Positions 47,267 through 60,261 of a stretch of 64,000 bases of DNA are shown here, one piece after another. The position numbers and the translations under genes were made by a program. Each line of letters begins with the position of its first letter. Position 1 is the stretch's first letter. The notes under the pieces are model-generated. The model ran no database searches and had not been told where the DNA came from. It saw only the letters and a list, made by a program, of their open reading frames with translations. Origin of the DNA: JABDII01 sp963815325 (GTDB lineage Bacteria > Gemmatimonadota > Gemmatimonadetes > Gemmatimonadales > GWC2-71-9). The DNA lies in the NCBI GenBank assembly GCA_963815325.1, contig CAWFGG010000005.1:1-64000 (forward strand), in the 5' to 3' direction.

Positions 47267-48244
47267 ATGGCTGAGTCTCTGGGGGGCGAGGCCCTGGCGT
47301 CGCCCCCGCCTTCGCTCGTCCGAGCGGGCTACGGCGATCGGATCTTCAAGGGCCTGTTGACGCTCGCGGCCTTGGCGGTCCCCCTCTTGCTCGGCTTTCT
47401 CTTTCTGGAGCTGGTCAGCGGGTCACGCTTGGCCATCGAGCGGTTCGGCTTCGGCTTCATCACCCACAGTACGTGGAACCCCGTCACCGAAGAGTTCGGT
47501 GCCTTCCCCCTCATCGTGGGCACCCTCCTCTCATCCTTTCTCGCCTTGGTGATGGCCGTGCCGCTATCGCTCGGCGTTGCCGTCTATCTGACAGAATTCG
47601 CTCCCACGCTGGTGCGGAAGCCCGCGGCGTTCGTGATCGAACTGCTCGCAGCCATCCCAAGTGTGGTGTATGGGCTGTGGGGCATCTTCGTGCTGATCCC
47701 CATTCTCCGTCAGACGGTCTTTCCGTTCCTCCAGAGCATCCTGGGGTTTCTGCCGTTCTTTCAGGGCACCATCTACGGGCCGTCGATGCTCTCGGCCAGC
47801 ATCATCCTCGCCATCATGATCATGCCGTACATCATGTCGGTGTCGCGCGAAGTGTTGCTCGCCGTCCCCAGCAGTCAGCGGGAGGCGGCGCTGGCGCTCG
47901 GGGCGACCCGTTGGGAGGCCGTCACGAGCGCCATCGTGCCCTACGCCCGCTCTGGCATCATCGGCGCGATCATTCTCGGGCTCGGTCGCGCGCTCGGCGA
48001 GACCATGGCCGTGACCATGCTCATCGGCAACCGCCATGCGATTTCGGCATCGCTGTTTGCACCGAGCTACACCATGGCGGCCGCCATCGCGAATGAATTC
48101 GCCGAGGCCGTGGCCGATATCCATTTGTCGGCGCTCGCGTATGTGTCGCTGGTGTTGTTTGGAGTGACGGTGCTGGTGAACGCCGCCGCGCGTCTCCTGA
48201 TCTGGCGGGTGACTCAACGCGGCATGCCGGGGAGCAGTGTGTGA
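47267..48244 (+). CDS. pstC: Phosphate ABC transporter permease PstC
   Basis: A 325-residue six-helix permease. Membrane segments include LTLAALAVPLLLGFLFLELV, FLALVMAVPLSLGVAVYLTE and AAIPSVVYGLWGIFVLIP. The EAA loop that contacts PstB reads SQREAALALGATRWEAVTSA. Forms the channel with PstA. Its stop overlaps the pstA GTG start by four bases. Confidence 0.94.
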   Translation: MAESLGGEALASPPPSLVRAGYGDRIFKGLLTLAALAVPLLLGFLFLELVSGSRLAIERFGFGFITHSTWNPVTEEFGAFPLIVGTLLSSFLALVMAVPLSLGVAVYLTEFAPTLVRKPAAFVIELLAAIPSVVYGLWGIFVLIPILRQTVFPFLQSILGFLPFFQGTIYGPSMLSASIILAIMIMPYIMSVSREVLLAVPSSQREAALALGATRWEAVTSAIVPYARSGIIGAIILGLGRALGETMAVTMLIGNRHAISASLFAPSYTMAAAIANEFAEAVADIHLSALAYVSLVLFGVTVLVNAAARLLIWRVTQRGMPGSSV

Positions 48245-49086
48245 ACCGACAAGACCGCCGACGGCTCAAGAGCAACATCATGGTCGCCATCATGGCCGCG
48301 GCCGTGGTCCTCGCGGTGCTGCCCCTGGTGCTCATTCTCCTGAATTTGATCGTGAAGGGCGCGAGCAGCCTCAATTGGGCCTTCTTCGTCGAGACACCCG
48401 CGCCGGCCGGGCAGAGTGGCGGCGGAGTGGGACACGCCGTCGTCGGGACGCTCATCATCGTTGGCATGGCCTGCCTCATGGGGCTTCCCATCGGCGTCGG
48501 TGCGGGCATCTACAGCGCCGAGTATCCGGCCAACCGGCTCGCCCGGCTTGCCCGGTTCGTGGCCGACGTGATGAACGGGACGCCCTCCATCGTGGTTGGC
48601 GTGTTCGCCTGGACGTTGATCGTCGCCAACCAGAAGCACTTTTCCGCCCTGGCCGGGAGCGTCGCCCTCGCGATGCTACTCATCCCGATGGTGATGCGCA
48701 CCACCGAAGAGATGGTCAAGCTGGTGCCGAACTCGTTGCGGGAGGCGGCACTCGCGCTGGGCTATCCCCGCTGGCGCACCAGCCTCCGGGTCGTGGTCCG
48801 CACCGCGCTGCCCGGCATTGTGACCGGCAGTTTGTTGGCCCTTGCACGAATCGCCGGGGAGACGGCGCCGCTTCTGTTTACCGCCCTGGGCAGCCAGTTC
48901 TTTTCGACCAATCCCGACCAGCCGATGGCCGCATTACCGCTCGTGGTGTTCACCTATGCCACGGGACCGTACGAGGAATGGCACCGCTTGGCGTGGGCCA
49001 CGGCCCTGGTCCTCATCATCGTGGTGCTGGTGCTGAGCCTTGCCGCGCGCATCGCGACCCGCCAGCGCTTCACCCTCAATGCCTGA
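48241..49086 (+). CDS. pstA: Phosphate ABC transporter permease PstA
   Basis: A 281-residue permease. GTG start overlapping pstC. Helices: IMVAIMAAAVVLAVLPLVLI and VGTLIIVGMACLMGLPIGVG; the coupling loop is SLREAALALGYPRWRTSLRV and the late motif is ARIAGETAPLLFTALG. Overlaps pstB1 by eight bases. Confidence 0.94.
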   Translation: MNRQDRRRLKSNIMVAIMAAAVVLAVLPLVLILLNLIVKGASSLNWAFFVETPAPAGQSGGGVGHAVVGTLIIVGMACLMGLPIGVGAGIYSAEYPANRLARLARFVADVMNGTPSIVVGVFAWTLIVANQKHFSALAGSVALAMLLIPMVMRTTEEMVKLVPNSLREAALALGYPRWRTSLRVVVRTALPGIVTGSLLALARIAGETAPLLFTALGSQFFSTNPDQPMAALPLVVFTYATGPYEEWHRLAWATALVLIIVVLVLSLAARIATRQRFTLNA

Positions 49087-49846
49087 CATCCGCCCTCGCA
49101 TCGAGACCGAGAAGCTCACGGCGATGTACGGCAAGTTCACCGCCGTCAAGGGTGTGTCGCTCAGTTTCTCGCCCAATCAGGTCCACGCGCTGATTGGGCC
49201 CTCGGGCTGTGGCAAGTCGACGTTTCTGCGGGCGCTCAATCGGATGCATGAGGTGACGCCCGGTGGGTGGATTACCGGCCGGGTTCTCCTCGATGGGATG
49301 GACATCTACGCCCCACGCGTCAACGTGATGGAACTCCGGCGGCGGGTCGGCATGGTGTTCCAGCGGCCAACGCCCTTCCCGACCATGTCGATCTATGACA
49401 ACGTGGCAGCTGGCCTTCGCCTCGACGGCCGGCGGCCGGCGGGGGAAATGGATCGGATCGTGGAGCGCTCGCTACACCAGGCCGCCCTCTGGGACGAGGT
49501 CAAGGACCGGCTGGAAGAGAGTGCCATCGCGCTCTCGGGCGGGCAGCAACAGCGGCTGTGTATCGCTCGCACACTGGCTCCGAGCCCGCGGGTCATCCTG
49601 CTCGATGAGCCCACCGCCTCGCTCGATCCTCAGGGAACGCAGCGGATCGAGGAGTTGCTGTTCGAGCTCAAACGCGAATTCACCATCATCATTGTGACCC
49701 ATAACATGCAGCAGGCGGCCCGGGTGTCCGACACGACCAGCTTCTTCTACCTCGGGACCATGGTGGAGACCGGCACGACCGAGCAGATCTTCACCGCGCC
49801 AGCCAACGAGCAGACCGAGGCATACATTACGGGACGATTCGGATGA
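49079..49846 (+). CDS. pstB: Phosphate ABC transporter ATPase PstB, copy 1
   Basis: A 255-residue ABC ATPase that powers PstCA. Walker A GPSGCGKSTFLRALNRM, Q-loop VGMVFQRPTPFP, signature LSGGQQQRLCIARTLA, Walker B VILLDEPTASLDP, H-loop IIVTHNMQQAARVSD. Standard PstB features throughout. It is followed directly, with a four-base overlap, by a second pstB. Confidence 0.93.
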   Translation: MPDIRPRIETEKLTAMYGKFTAVKGVSLSFSPNQVHALIGPSGCGKSTFLRALNRMHEVTPGGWITGRVLLDGMDIYAPRVNVMELRRRVGMVFQRPTPFPTMSIYDNVAAGLRLDGRRPAGEMDRIVERSLHQAALWDEVKDRLEESAIALSGGQQQRLCIARTLAPSPRVILLDEPTASLDPQGTQRIEELLFELKREFTIIIVTHNMQQAARVSDTTSFFYLGTMVETGTTEQIFTAPANEQTEAYITGRFG

Positions 49847-50688
49847 CGACCACCATGCAACCACCCTCGCCCCCTCACTCCCACCGACCGACCTTCGCGC
49901 CGCGGCCGAAGCCGGCGGACCGATCTCAGTCTGCCCAGCCCGCGCTCGAGGCCCGTGGGTTCCGATTCTTCTACGGCCCAACACCCACCCTGAAGGGCAT
50001 CGATCTCGCGATTCCGGAGCAGGCCGTGACCGCCATCATCGGGCCCTCGGGATGCGGCAAGTCGACGTTCCTGCGCTCCATCAACCGGCTGAACGAGCTC
50101 ATTCCTGGGACCCGATTCGAGGGTGACATTGTGCTCGAAGGGCGATCGATCTACGCTCCAGGCACCGACGTGGTCGCGCTGCGGCAGCAGATTGGCATGG
50201 TGTTTCAGCGCCCGAACCCGTTCCCCAAGTCGATTTTCGACAACGTGGCCTACGGGCCGGCGATGAACGCCTTAGTACCCAAGCGGGACATCCCGGACTT
50301 GGCCGAACAGTGTCTGCGGCAGGCGGCGCTCTGGGATGAGGTGAAGGATCGCTTGGATGAACCAGGCACCAGCTTGAGCGGCGGCCAGCAGCAACGATTG
50401 TGCATTGCCCGGGCCCTCGCCAACCGGCCCCGGGTTCTATTGATGGACGAGCCCTGTTCGGCGCTCGATCCGCTGGCAACTCAGCGGGTGGAGGAACTCA
50501 TCATCGACCTCAAGGCCATGTATACCATCGTGATCGTAACGCATAACATGCAGCAGGCCGCCCGGGTGTCGGACTTCACCGGCTTCTTCGACGCGGGGGA
50601 GCTGATCGAGTTCGGCCCAACCGAGCAGGTCTTCACATCGCCCGTCCAGGAGCGCACGGAGGCATATATCACCGGGAGATTCGGATGA
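49843..50688 (+). CDS. pstB: Phosphate ABC transporter ATPase PstB, copy 2
   Basis: A 281-residue paralogue of the preceding ATPase with an extra Pro-rich N-terminus of about 35 residues. Walker A GPSGCGKSTFLRSINRL, VFQRPNPFPKSIFDNVAYGP (closer to canonical PstB), signature LSGGQQQRLCIARALA, Walker B VLLMDEPCSALDP. Overlaps both neighbours by four bases. The two ATPases could form a heterodimer or serve as alternates. Confidence 0.93.
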   Translation: MTTTMQPPSPPHSHRPTFAPRPKPADRSQSAQPALEARGFRFFYGPTPTLKGIDLAIPEQAVTAIIGPSGCGKSTFLRSINRLNELIPGTRFEGDIVLEGRSIYAPGTDVVALRQQIGMVFQRPNPFPKSIFDNVAYGPAMNALVPKRDIPDLAEQCLRQAALWDEVKDRLDEPGTSLSGGQQQRLCIARALANRPRVLLMDEPCSALDPLATQRVEELIIDLKAMYTIVIVTHNMQQAARVSDFTGFFDAGELIEFGPTEQVFTSPVQERTEAYITGRFG

Positions 50689-51407
50689 CCGGGAAGCCGC
50701 AGCGGCATTTCCATGACGAGTTGAACGACTTGAAGGTGAGGCTGCTCAGCATGTCGGGCGAAGCCGAGGCTGCCCTTGGGCTTGCGCTCGAGGCCTACCT
50801 CGAGCGCAACGTCGAGAAGGCGGAGCGCGTGCTCAAGGGCGATCGGATTATCGACGCCATGGAAACCGACATCGAAGAGCGATGCATCAGCCTGCTCGCC
50901 CTCCAGCAACCCATGGCCAAAGACCTCCGGATGCTCACCGCCGCGCTCAAGATCTCCAACGATCTCGAACGCGTGGGTGACCATGCCGTGAACATTGCAG
51001 GCTCGGTCATCCGTCTCAAGGAATTCCGCCCGGTGACTCCAGACCCCGAGCTCATCGAGATGGCAAGACTGGCGCGCGAGATGCTGTCGGATGCGCTCGA
51101 GGCGTTCATCCGGGGCGATACGAGGGCGGCTCGCGAGATCTGCCGCCGGGATGACCGGGTGGATGCCTTGCATCATTCGGTTTTTCGCATCATGCTCACC
51201 CATATGATGGAAGACCCCCAAACCATCGGCGCGGGCGTCGAGGTGTTCCTGGTGTCCCGAAACCTGGAGCGCGTTGCCGACCTTGCGACCAACATCGCGG
51301 AGGACGTGGTGTTCCTGGTCGAAGGCAAGTCGATCAAGCATCACGCCGAGGACCGCGGAGAGGCCCTGACCCCGGCCGAGAGTCCCGCATCCCAGGACGA
51401 GTCGTGA
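50685..51407 (+). CDS. phoU: Phosphate regulatory protein PhoU
   Basis: A 240-residue helical protein built of two three-helix repeats, linking Pst transport to PhoR signalling. Signs: HFHDELNDLKVRLLSMSGEA, CISLLALQQPMAKDLRMLTA, ALKISNDLERVGDHAVNIAG and, in the second repeat, FLVSRNLERVADLATNIAED, each carrying the ExxD/ERxxD metal patch. Coupled to pstB2 and ppx by four-base overlaps. Confidence 0.94.
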   Translation: MTGKPQRHFHDELNDLKVRLLSMSGEAEAALGLALEAYLERNVEKAERVLKGDRIIDAMETDIEERCISLLALQQPMAKDLRMLTAALKISNDLERVGDHAVNIAGSVIRLKEFRPVTPDPELIEMARLAREMLSDALEAFIRGDTRAAREICRRDDRVDALHHSVFRIMLTHMMEDPQTIGAGVEVFLVSRNLERVADLATNIAEDVVFLVEGKSIKHHAEDRGEALTPAESPASQDES

Positions 51408-52987
51408 AGGTGGCCACGGCCCCGGTCACGCCGCCCCCCCCCGTGGCGCCCACGCGCGAGCGAATTGCGGCCATCGACGTCGGATCGAACTCGATCCGGT
51501 TGACGGTGGCCGAATACCATCCCAACGCGGGGCTCACCGTCATCGACGAAATCAAGGAGCAGCCTCGCCTCGCCGAAGGCGTTGCCGCAACCGGCCGCCT
51601 CGACGACGTGGCCATTGAGCGGGCGGTGGACGGCCTGCGCCGGATGATGGAGGTCTGCCGCCGCCGCGGTGCCCGGCAGATTCGTGCCGTGGCGACAGCC
51701 GCCGTTCGGGAAGCGGCCAACGGCGCTGATTTTATCCAGCGGGTGCAGGACGAGTTCGGCCTGCCGCTCGAAATCATCGACGGCAAGACCGAGGCGGTCC
51801 TCTCCTATCGGTCGGTGGCCCATCATTTCCGCCTGGTCGATGCGCGGACCCTGGTCGCGGATATCGGCGGCGGGAGCCTAGAACTGATCGGGGCAGTTAG
51901 CGGATTGGTCGAGCTGACACGGTCGCTCCCCTTCGGCGCGGTCCGGCTCACCGAGCTGTACCTGGCTGACGAGAAGGCCCCCCGGAAAGGCGTCGCCCGA
52001 CTTCGGCGGCAGCTGGGCAAACAGTTCCGGAAAGAACTGCCCGGGCGGGAATGGATCGGACCGATGGTGATTGGCTCGGGCGGAACCTTCACCAACCTCG
52101 GACGGATGACCATGGCCCGCAGGGGCCAGCCGTTTGCCGAAGCGGTACACGGCGTGTTCGTCTCGACGGCGGAAGTCGAGCACCTGCTCGAGTGGCTCAG
52201 CACGATGACGACGGCGCGGCGTGCGCAGGTGCCAGGTCTCAACCCCAGTCGGGCCGACATCATCCTGGCCGGACTCGCAGTCACGGCGGAGCTGCTCGAG
52301 CACGTGGACGCGCGCGGTGTGACCGTCAGCGCGTACGGACTTCGGGAGGGGTTACTGTTGGACATGGCGGGAGCCGACGCAGTGCCTGCTTCGGTCGATC
52401 CGCTCCTCCTGGTTCGCGAATTCGCGGAGCGCTGCCACACCGACCGGCGGCACGCGGAACATGTGCGCTATTTGGCGCTAATCCTGTTCGACCGCCTGGC
52501 GGAGGCCCTGGGCGCGAGCGCCGAGGAGGCCCCGATACTGGAAGCGGCGGCCCTGCTGCATGACGTCGGGCAGTTGGTGAGTTACCGGGAGCACCACAAG
52601 CACAGCTACGATCTCATCATGCACGCCGAGCGCATGAATCTCTCGCCATCCGAACGCCAGATGGTTGCCTTGCTCTCTCGCTATCACCGCAAGCGCGGGC
52701 CCAGCCGGAAGCAGGCCCCCTTTTCGGCGCTCCCGGCCAAGGATCAGGCCGTCGTCCGACGGATGAGCGCGTTGTTGCGGGTGGCCGACGGCCTCGACCG
52801 GGGGCACGCGCAGGCTGTGGGCAGTGTGGCCACCCTGCTCACGCCCGATCGCCTGACGATTTCGGTCGCGTCGTCCTCGAACGGCGGCGACCTGGCGCTC
52901 GAGTGCTGGGCCGCCGAGCGCAAGGCCGATGTCCTCGCGAAAGAGCTCGGCCGCGACGTCTCGATCGTCCCGGCCATCTCCGTCTAA
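51404..52987 (+). CDS. ppx: Ppx/GppA exopolyphosphatase with C-terminal HD domain
   Basis: A 527-residue actin-fold phosphatase that degrades polyphosphate or converts pppGpp to ppGpp. P-loops: AAIDVGSNSIRLTVAEYHP and VADIGGGSLELIG; catalytic Glu region IIDGKTEAVLSYRSV; GSGGTFTNLGRM. The C-terminal HD-type domain has EAAALLHDVGQLVSYREHHK and IMHAERMNLSPSERQMVALL. GTG start overlapping phoU. As the last pho-operon gene it can return stored phosphate to the pool. Confidence 0.9.
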   Translation: MKVATAPVTPPPPVAPTRERIAAIDVGSNSIRLTVAEYHPNAGLTVIDEIKEQPRLAEGVAATGRLDDVAIERAVDGLRRMMEVCRRRGARQIRAVATAAVREAANGADFIQRVQDEFGLPLEIIDGKTEAVLSYRSVAHHFRLVDARTLVADIGGGSLELIGAVSGLVELTRSLPFGAVRLTELYLADEKAPRKGVARLRRQLGKQFRKELPGREWIGPMVIGSGGTFTNLGRMTMARRGQPFAEAVHGVFVSTAEVEHLLEWLSTMTTARRAQVPGLNPSRADIILAGLAVTAELLEHVDARGVTVSAYGLREGLLLDMAGADAVPASVDPLLLVREFAERCHTDRRHAEHVRYLALILFDRLAEALGASAEEAPILEAAALLHDVGQLVSYREHHKHSYDLIMHAERMNLSPSERQMVALLSRYHRKRGPSRKQAPFSALPAKDQAVVRRMSALLRVADGLDRGHAQAVGSVATLLTPDRLTISVASSSNGGDLALECWAAERKADVLAKELGRDVSIVPAISV

Positions 52988-53040
52988 GACCATCGCCGTT
53001 CATAGCCTTGCGGGCGGGTGCGGGAGCGACGAGCTTTCAG

Positions 53041-53919
<879 letters not shown>

Positions 53920-53993
53920 ACGCCGGGCCCTCCCCGGGCCGGAAGGGCTATTCCTCGGCGCTTCTGCTTGCGGCAAATCCCATGGCGGCCTAA

Positions 53994-54010
53994 CCTAGCA
54001 ATTGCCTAGT
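53994..54010. promoter_or_regulatory. CCTAG-CAATTG-CCTAG element upstream of kinase-TPR gene
   Basis: CTAG halves at 53995-53998 and 54006-54009 around CAATTGC, 75 bases before the GTG start of the kinase-TPR gene. It resembles the CTAGGG-CGTT-CCCTAG palindrome about 85 bases before the other kinase-TPR gene. Possible shared operator; one base shorter than the 60.16-kb site. Confidence 0.35.
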
Positions 54011-54083
54011 CCCCCTCGCCGGGCCAGCCGGTTTGGCGACGGTCAGCCATGTACCTGGACATCCTCCTCTGAGGAGCGCGTCC

Positions 54084-57218
<3,135 letters not shown>

Positions 57219-57289
57219 AACCCAGGTTGCTGGTCCGGACCGCGCCTGGGCCGGATGACTGAATAGGGCACTACATGAAGGAGTCCATC

Positions 57290-58594
57290 ATGCACAAGAG
57301 ACTATGGCTGAATTGGGTCGCAATTGTAGCAATCCTGGCCCTGTTAGTCCTCATATGGCAGCAGTGCCAGCCAGAGCAGCCAGCCCAGACAGGTACTGAG
57401 CCTTGGCGACCGGAGTGTCCACACGATTCGATTGCGATCGTAATTCCTGACAAAGAACAGCCCTCAGGCACGAAAACCATCACTGACATCCCACTGGCCT
57501 CCACGATCGACCACATTGCGGAATTTCACGACTGTCAGCGCTTCATCGTGAGAGACGGTAACACTGGACAAGAGCGCTTCGGACCGATGGTGGCAATCTT
57601 TGCCTCCGAGAACCTGGCTATCCTGGAGCAGAGCCTAGATTCATTGCTCCAAAGGCCAGCGGCCCGCGACTCAGCTCTCGCAGGAGCCGAGATCTACAAC
57701 TACCACGAAGCCTATGACCCGCTATTCATCGAACCTGGTTTCAATTGCCTCTTCCTACGGAAGGAGAGTGCCCGCGACTGGGTGGCCCGGATGGTGCCGG
57801 TGGGTAACCAAGCGGATGCCTGTCTCGGCCTCAGGGACGTCAATACCCTGGGCCATCCGCTAGAGGTTCGACCAGTCCCGCAGGGGATGTATGACGGACA
57901 AGACGTTCCCGCTGTGGCGCGCTGGGACTGGGACGGTACCCAGCAATACATCGGCATCAAGTGTGGTGACCAGTGGTGTGAAGTTGGACCGGAGGGTGGG
58001 TTCGCGACTTCGCATCGCTCTTGGGCGAACGATGTGCTGAACCGACCCGGCGCTGCCAACTTGCAGGAATTTGCCCCTCCTACGCCAACCGATCCTGCTA
58101 ATCGGGTCGTCGAGGTCAAGGGCTGGTTCGATGAACAGCGACTCGCGATCCAAACGGCGGGCGGCGGCATGCTGCCATCAGAGAGGCCCGCGTTGGCTAT
58201 TCCACACCCACGGCTGGGAGCCTACGACATTCCCTATTTCGAGCAGCACGATTGGCTTCCATCCGCACTGGTTGTTCTCCCTCCAGGCCTGGATGGATAC
58301 ATCTCCAAACGGAATTGGGCAGAAGGAGTGAATCGGGTCTACCTCTGCTCCGGAAGCTCTGAGGAGTGCACAATTCCAGCGCAGGACGTCCCCGCCTGCA
58401 AGCCCGAGTGGGACTCGAACGACAACCGTGAGTGGTGGGCCAAGACCGTTTCATCCTCGAGCGATACGGCCTACCAGTGCGTCACCCGCTGCGAGCAGAA
58501 CATGGAGGTAGCGGCCACCGTGCGATGGCGCTGGGAAGAGCAGGACGAGAAGCTCTGGATACGGTGCGCCACGGGCTGCTGTTCGGTCAACTGA
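57290..58594 (+). CDS. Cys-rich membrane-anchored protein of unrecognised family, paralogue A
   Basis: A 434-residue protein with an N-terminal anchor (LNWVAIVAILALLVLIWQQC) and an outer part rich in Cys and Trp. Motifs shared with the next gene: EFHDCQRFI, FGPMVAIFASENLAILEQ, EIYNY, PGFNCLFL, VARWDW, IGIKCGDQWCEVGPEGG, FDEQRLAI, WAEGVN and the end VRWRWEEQDEKLWIRCATG-CC-SVN. ATG at 57290 has AAGGAG seven bases upstream, better than the ATG five codons earlier. It begins 71 bases after the kinase stop. I recognise no known domain; the many Cys suggest disulfides outside the cytoplasm. Confidence 0.7.
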   Translation: MHKRLWLNWVAIVAILALLVLIWQQCQPEQPAQTGTEPWRPECPHDSIAIVIPDKEQPSGTKTITDIPLASTIDHIAEFHDCQRFIVRDGNTGQERFGPMVAIFASENLAILEQSLDSLLQRPAARDSALAGAEIYNYHEAYDPLFIEPGFNCLFLRKESARDWVARMVPVGNQADACLGLRDVNTLGHPLEVRPVPQGMYDGQDVPAVARWDWDGTQQYIGIKCGDQWCEVGPEGGFATSHRSWANDVLNRPGAANLQEFAPPTPTDPANRVVEVKGWFDEQRLAIQTAGGGMLPSERPALAIPHPRLGAYDIPYFEQHDWLPSALVVLPPGLDGYISKRNWAEGVNRVYLCSGSSEECTIPAQDVPACKPEWDSNDNREWWAKTVSSSSDTAYQCVTRCEQNMEVAATVRWRWEEQDEKLWIRCATGCCSVN

Positions 58595-58665
58595 GCGGTG
58601 GACCTTATGAGGGTGGGCCTCCCAGGCCTGTCCATGTTGACGGGAACCACATCGAGGAGGTCCCA

Positions 58666-60012
58666 GTGAACGCAACCATCTCGAGGAGTAGGGCAATAGC
58701 ATTCATGGCGGTGATGGGGCTGGTGGGGGTGGTGGCAGGGGGCACGATCGTGGCGGCAGTGGCGAGTCTCTTGGGATCCTCGGGTAATCAAGTGATCCCT
58801 ACTGCTCCCGCCGCCGAGCCGGGATGTCCGGATGATCGCGTCGCGATCGAGGTGCCCGACGTCAACGGTGGGACGAGGATTGTCACGAATATCCCGCTGG
58901 CTGCCTCGACCGACGAGACCCATGAGTTCCACGACTGCCAGGCCTTCATCACGGGTCCAAAGCAGTACGGCCCCAGGGTCGTCATCTTCGCTTCGGAAAA
59001 ACTCGCTTTGCTCGAGGAGACACTCGACATTTCGAACGCTCCCTCCACCGCCGTCGAGGAGACACTCGATACTGCGACTCCTTCCATCATCGCCCTACCG
59101 GCCGCCGTCATATACAACTACGGCGCCGAGTACCCAGAGCTTTCCATCAAGAAAGGCTTCAGTTGCCTGGTGATGTGGAAGGCAGACTCCGATTGGAAGG
59201 CCAAGATACTGCCCAATGGGTACGACGAGACGGTGTGTCAAGGTGTCTTCGACACAACCGCGATTCAGGGCCAGGACCTCGTTGTCGAACCTACTGCGCA
59301 TGACAAGAAAGACCCCCCGCCATCGGTGGCGCGGTGGGACTGGGCTAAAGACAAGGCCCAGCAAATCATCGGGATCAGATGCGGTGACGAGTGGTGCGAG
59401 ATCGGGCCCAAAGGATTCAAGCACTCGCCCGATCGCGAGTGGGAGCATTTTACGGGCATGGCTGGCGGGAATGAGTTGGATAAGGAGTTAAAAATATCCA
59501 ACGCCAAAGGACGCATTCGAAAGGGCAGATACGATGAGCAGCGCTTGGCAATCATGACCCTCCCCCCGGGCGCCACCGATAGCGTATTAGAGCCGGCCGA
59601 TGATCCGGCAACCGCGATTCCTCACCCAGCTCTCAACAAGCACAACGACCCGAAGCATTACAAAGGAAACTTCAAGCCTGCAGCGTTCGTCATCCTTCGG
59701 AAGCACCTTCCGGCGTACGACTCCAAGAACTGGCAGGAGGGAGTCAATAAGATCTCTCTCTGCTGGGACAGTGCCGGCAGCAAGGACTGCTTCAAGAAGG
59801 ATCCGACTGAGAAGCCCACCTGTCAGCCCGAGGTACCGAACGGCCGTACCTGGTATGCCGAGACGAAGTCGTCAAAGGGCGAAGAGACGTACGGCTGCGT
59901 CAAGCGTTGCGAACGCACGGAGTGGGTCCCGGGAACCGTGCGGTGGCGCTGGCAGGAGCGGGACGAGAAGCTCTGGATACGGTGCGCCACCGGCTGTTGC
60001 ACAGTCAATTGA
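58666..60012 (+). CDS. Cys-rich membrane-anchored protein of unrecognised family, paralogue B
   Basis: A 448-residue paralogue of the previous gene. N-terminal helix FMAVMGLVGVVAGGTIVAAV, then the same motif order: EFHDCQAFI, YGPRVVIFASEKLALLEE, VIYNYGAEYP, KGFSCLVMW, VARWDW, IGIRCGDEWCEIGPKG, YDEQRLAI, AIPHPALNKH, WQEGVNKISLCW and the end VRWRWQERDEKLWIRCATG-CC-TVN. GTG start with GAGGAGG eight bases upstream. A terminator follows, closing a kinase-A-B unit. Function unknown. Confidence 0.7.
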   Translation: MNATISRSRAIAFMAVMGLVGVVAGGTIVAAVASLLGSSGNQVIPTAPAAEPGCPDDRVAIEVPDVNGGTRIVTNIPLAASTDETHEFHDCQAFITGPKQYGPRVVIFASEKLALLEETLDISNAPSTAVEETLDTATPSIIALPAAVIYNYGAEYPELSIKKGFSCLVMWKADSDWKAKILPNGYDETVCQGVFDTTAIQGQDLVVEPTAHDKKDPPPSVARWDWAKDKAQQIIGIRCGDEWCEIGPKGFKHSPDREWEHFTGMAGGNELDKELKISNAKGRIRKGRYDEQRLAIMTLPPGATDSVLEPADDPATAIPHPALNKHNDPKHYKGNFKPAAFVILRKHLPAYDSKNWQEGVNKISLCWDSAGSKDCFKKDPTEKPTCQPEVPNGRTWYAETKSSKGEETYGCVKRCERTEWVPGTVRWRWQERDEKLWIRCATGCCTVN

Positions 60013-60036
60013 GCTGGAGGTGACGACGACGTTCGA

Positions 60037-60064
60037 GAGGGCGGGCCACCTGGCCCGCCCTCTT
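60037..60064 (+). terminator. Terminator after paralogue B
   Basis: Stem GAGGGCGGGCC / GGCCCGCCCTC with a four-base loop, followed by TT. It lies 25 bases after the stop and separates the first kinase unit from the second. Confidence 0.7.
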
Positions 60065-60160
60065 CGCCATCCCCATAACGTCGCCCGGCGCTGCGCACGC
60101 GCTCGGGTGTGACGACCAAGCAACCTTCCTTGCCAGAACCCCACCCCCACCGCCCTTAGC

Positions 60161-60176
60161 CTAGGGCGTTCCCTAG
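60161..60176. promoter_or_regulatory. CTAGGG-CGTT-CCCTAG palindrome upstream of kinase gene
   Basis: Perfect six-base arms CTAGGG and CCCTAG around CGTT, 85 bases before the TTG start of the second kinase-TPR gene. Shape suggests a dimeric regulator site. Related elements at 20280 and 53995. Confidence 0.45.
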
Positions 60177-60261
60177 TCCAAATCGCCCCGCCGCACCAGA
60201 TTACGGTCGACCGAGTATACTCAACCCCCGCGTCCCTTCCCTAAATAGCGGAGTCCTGTCG

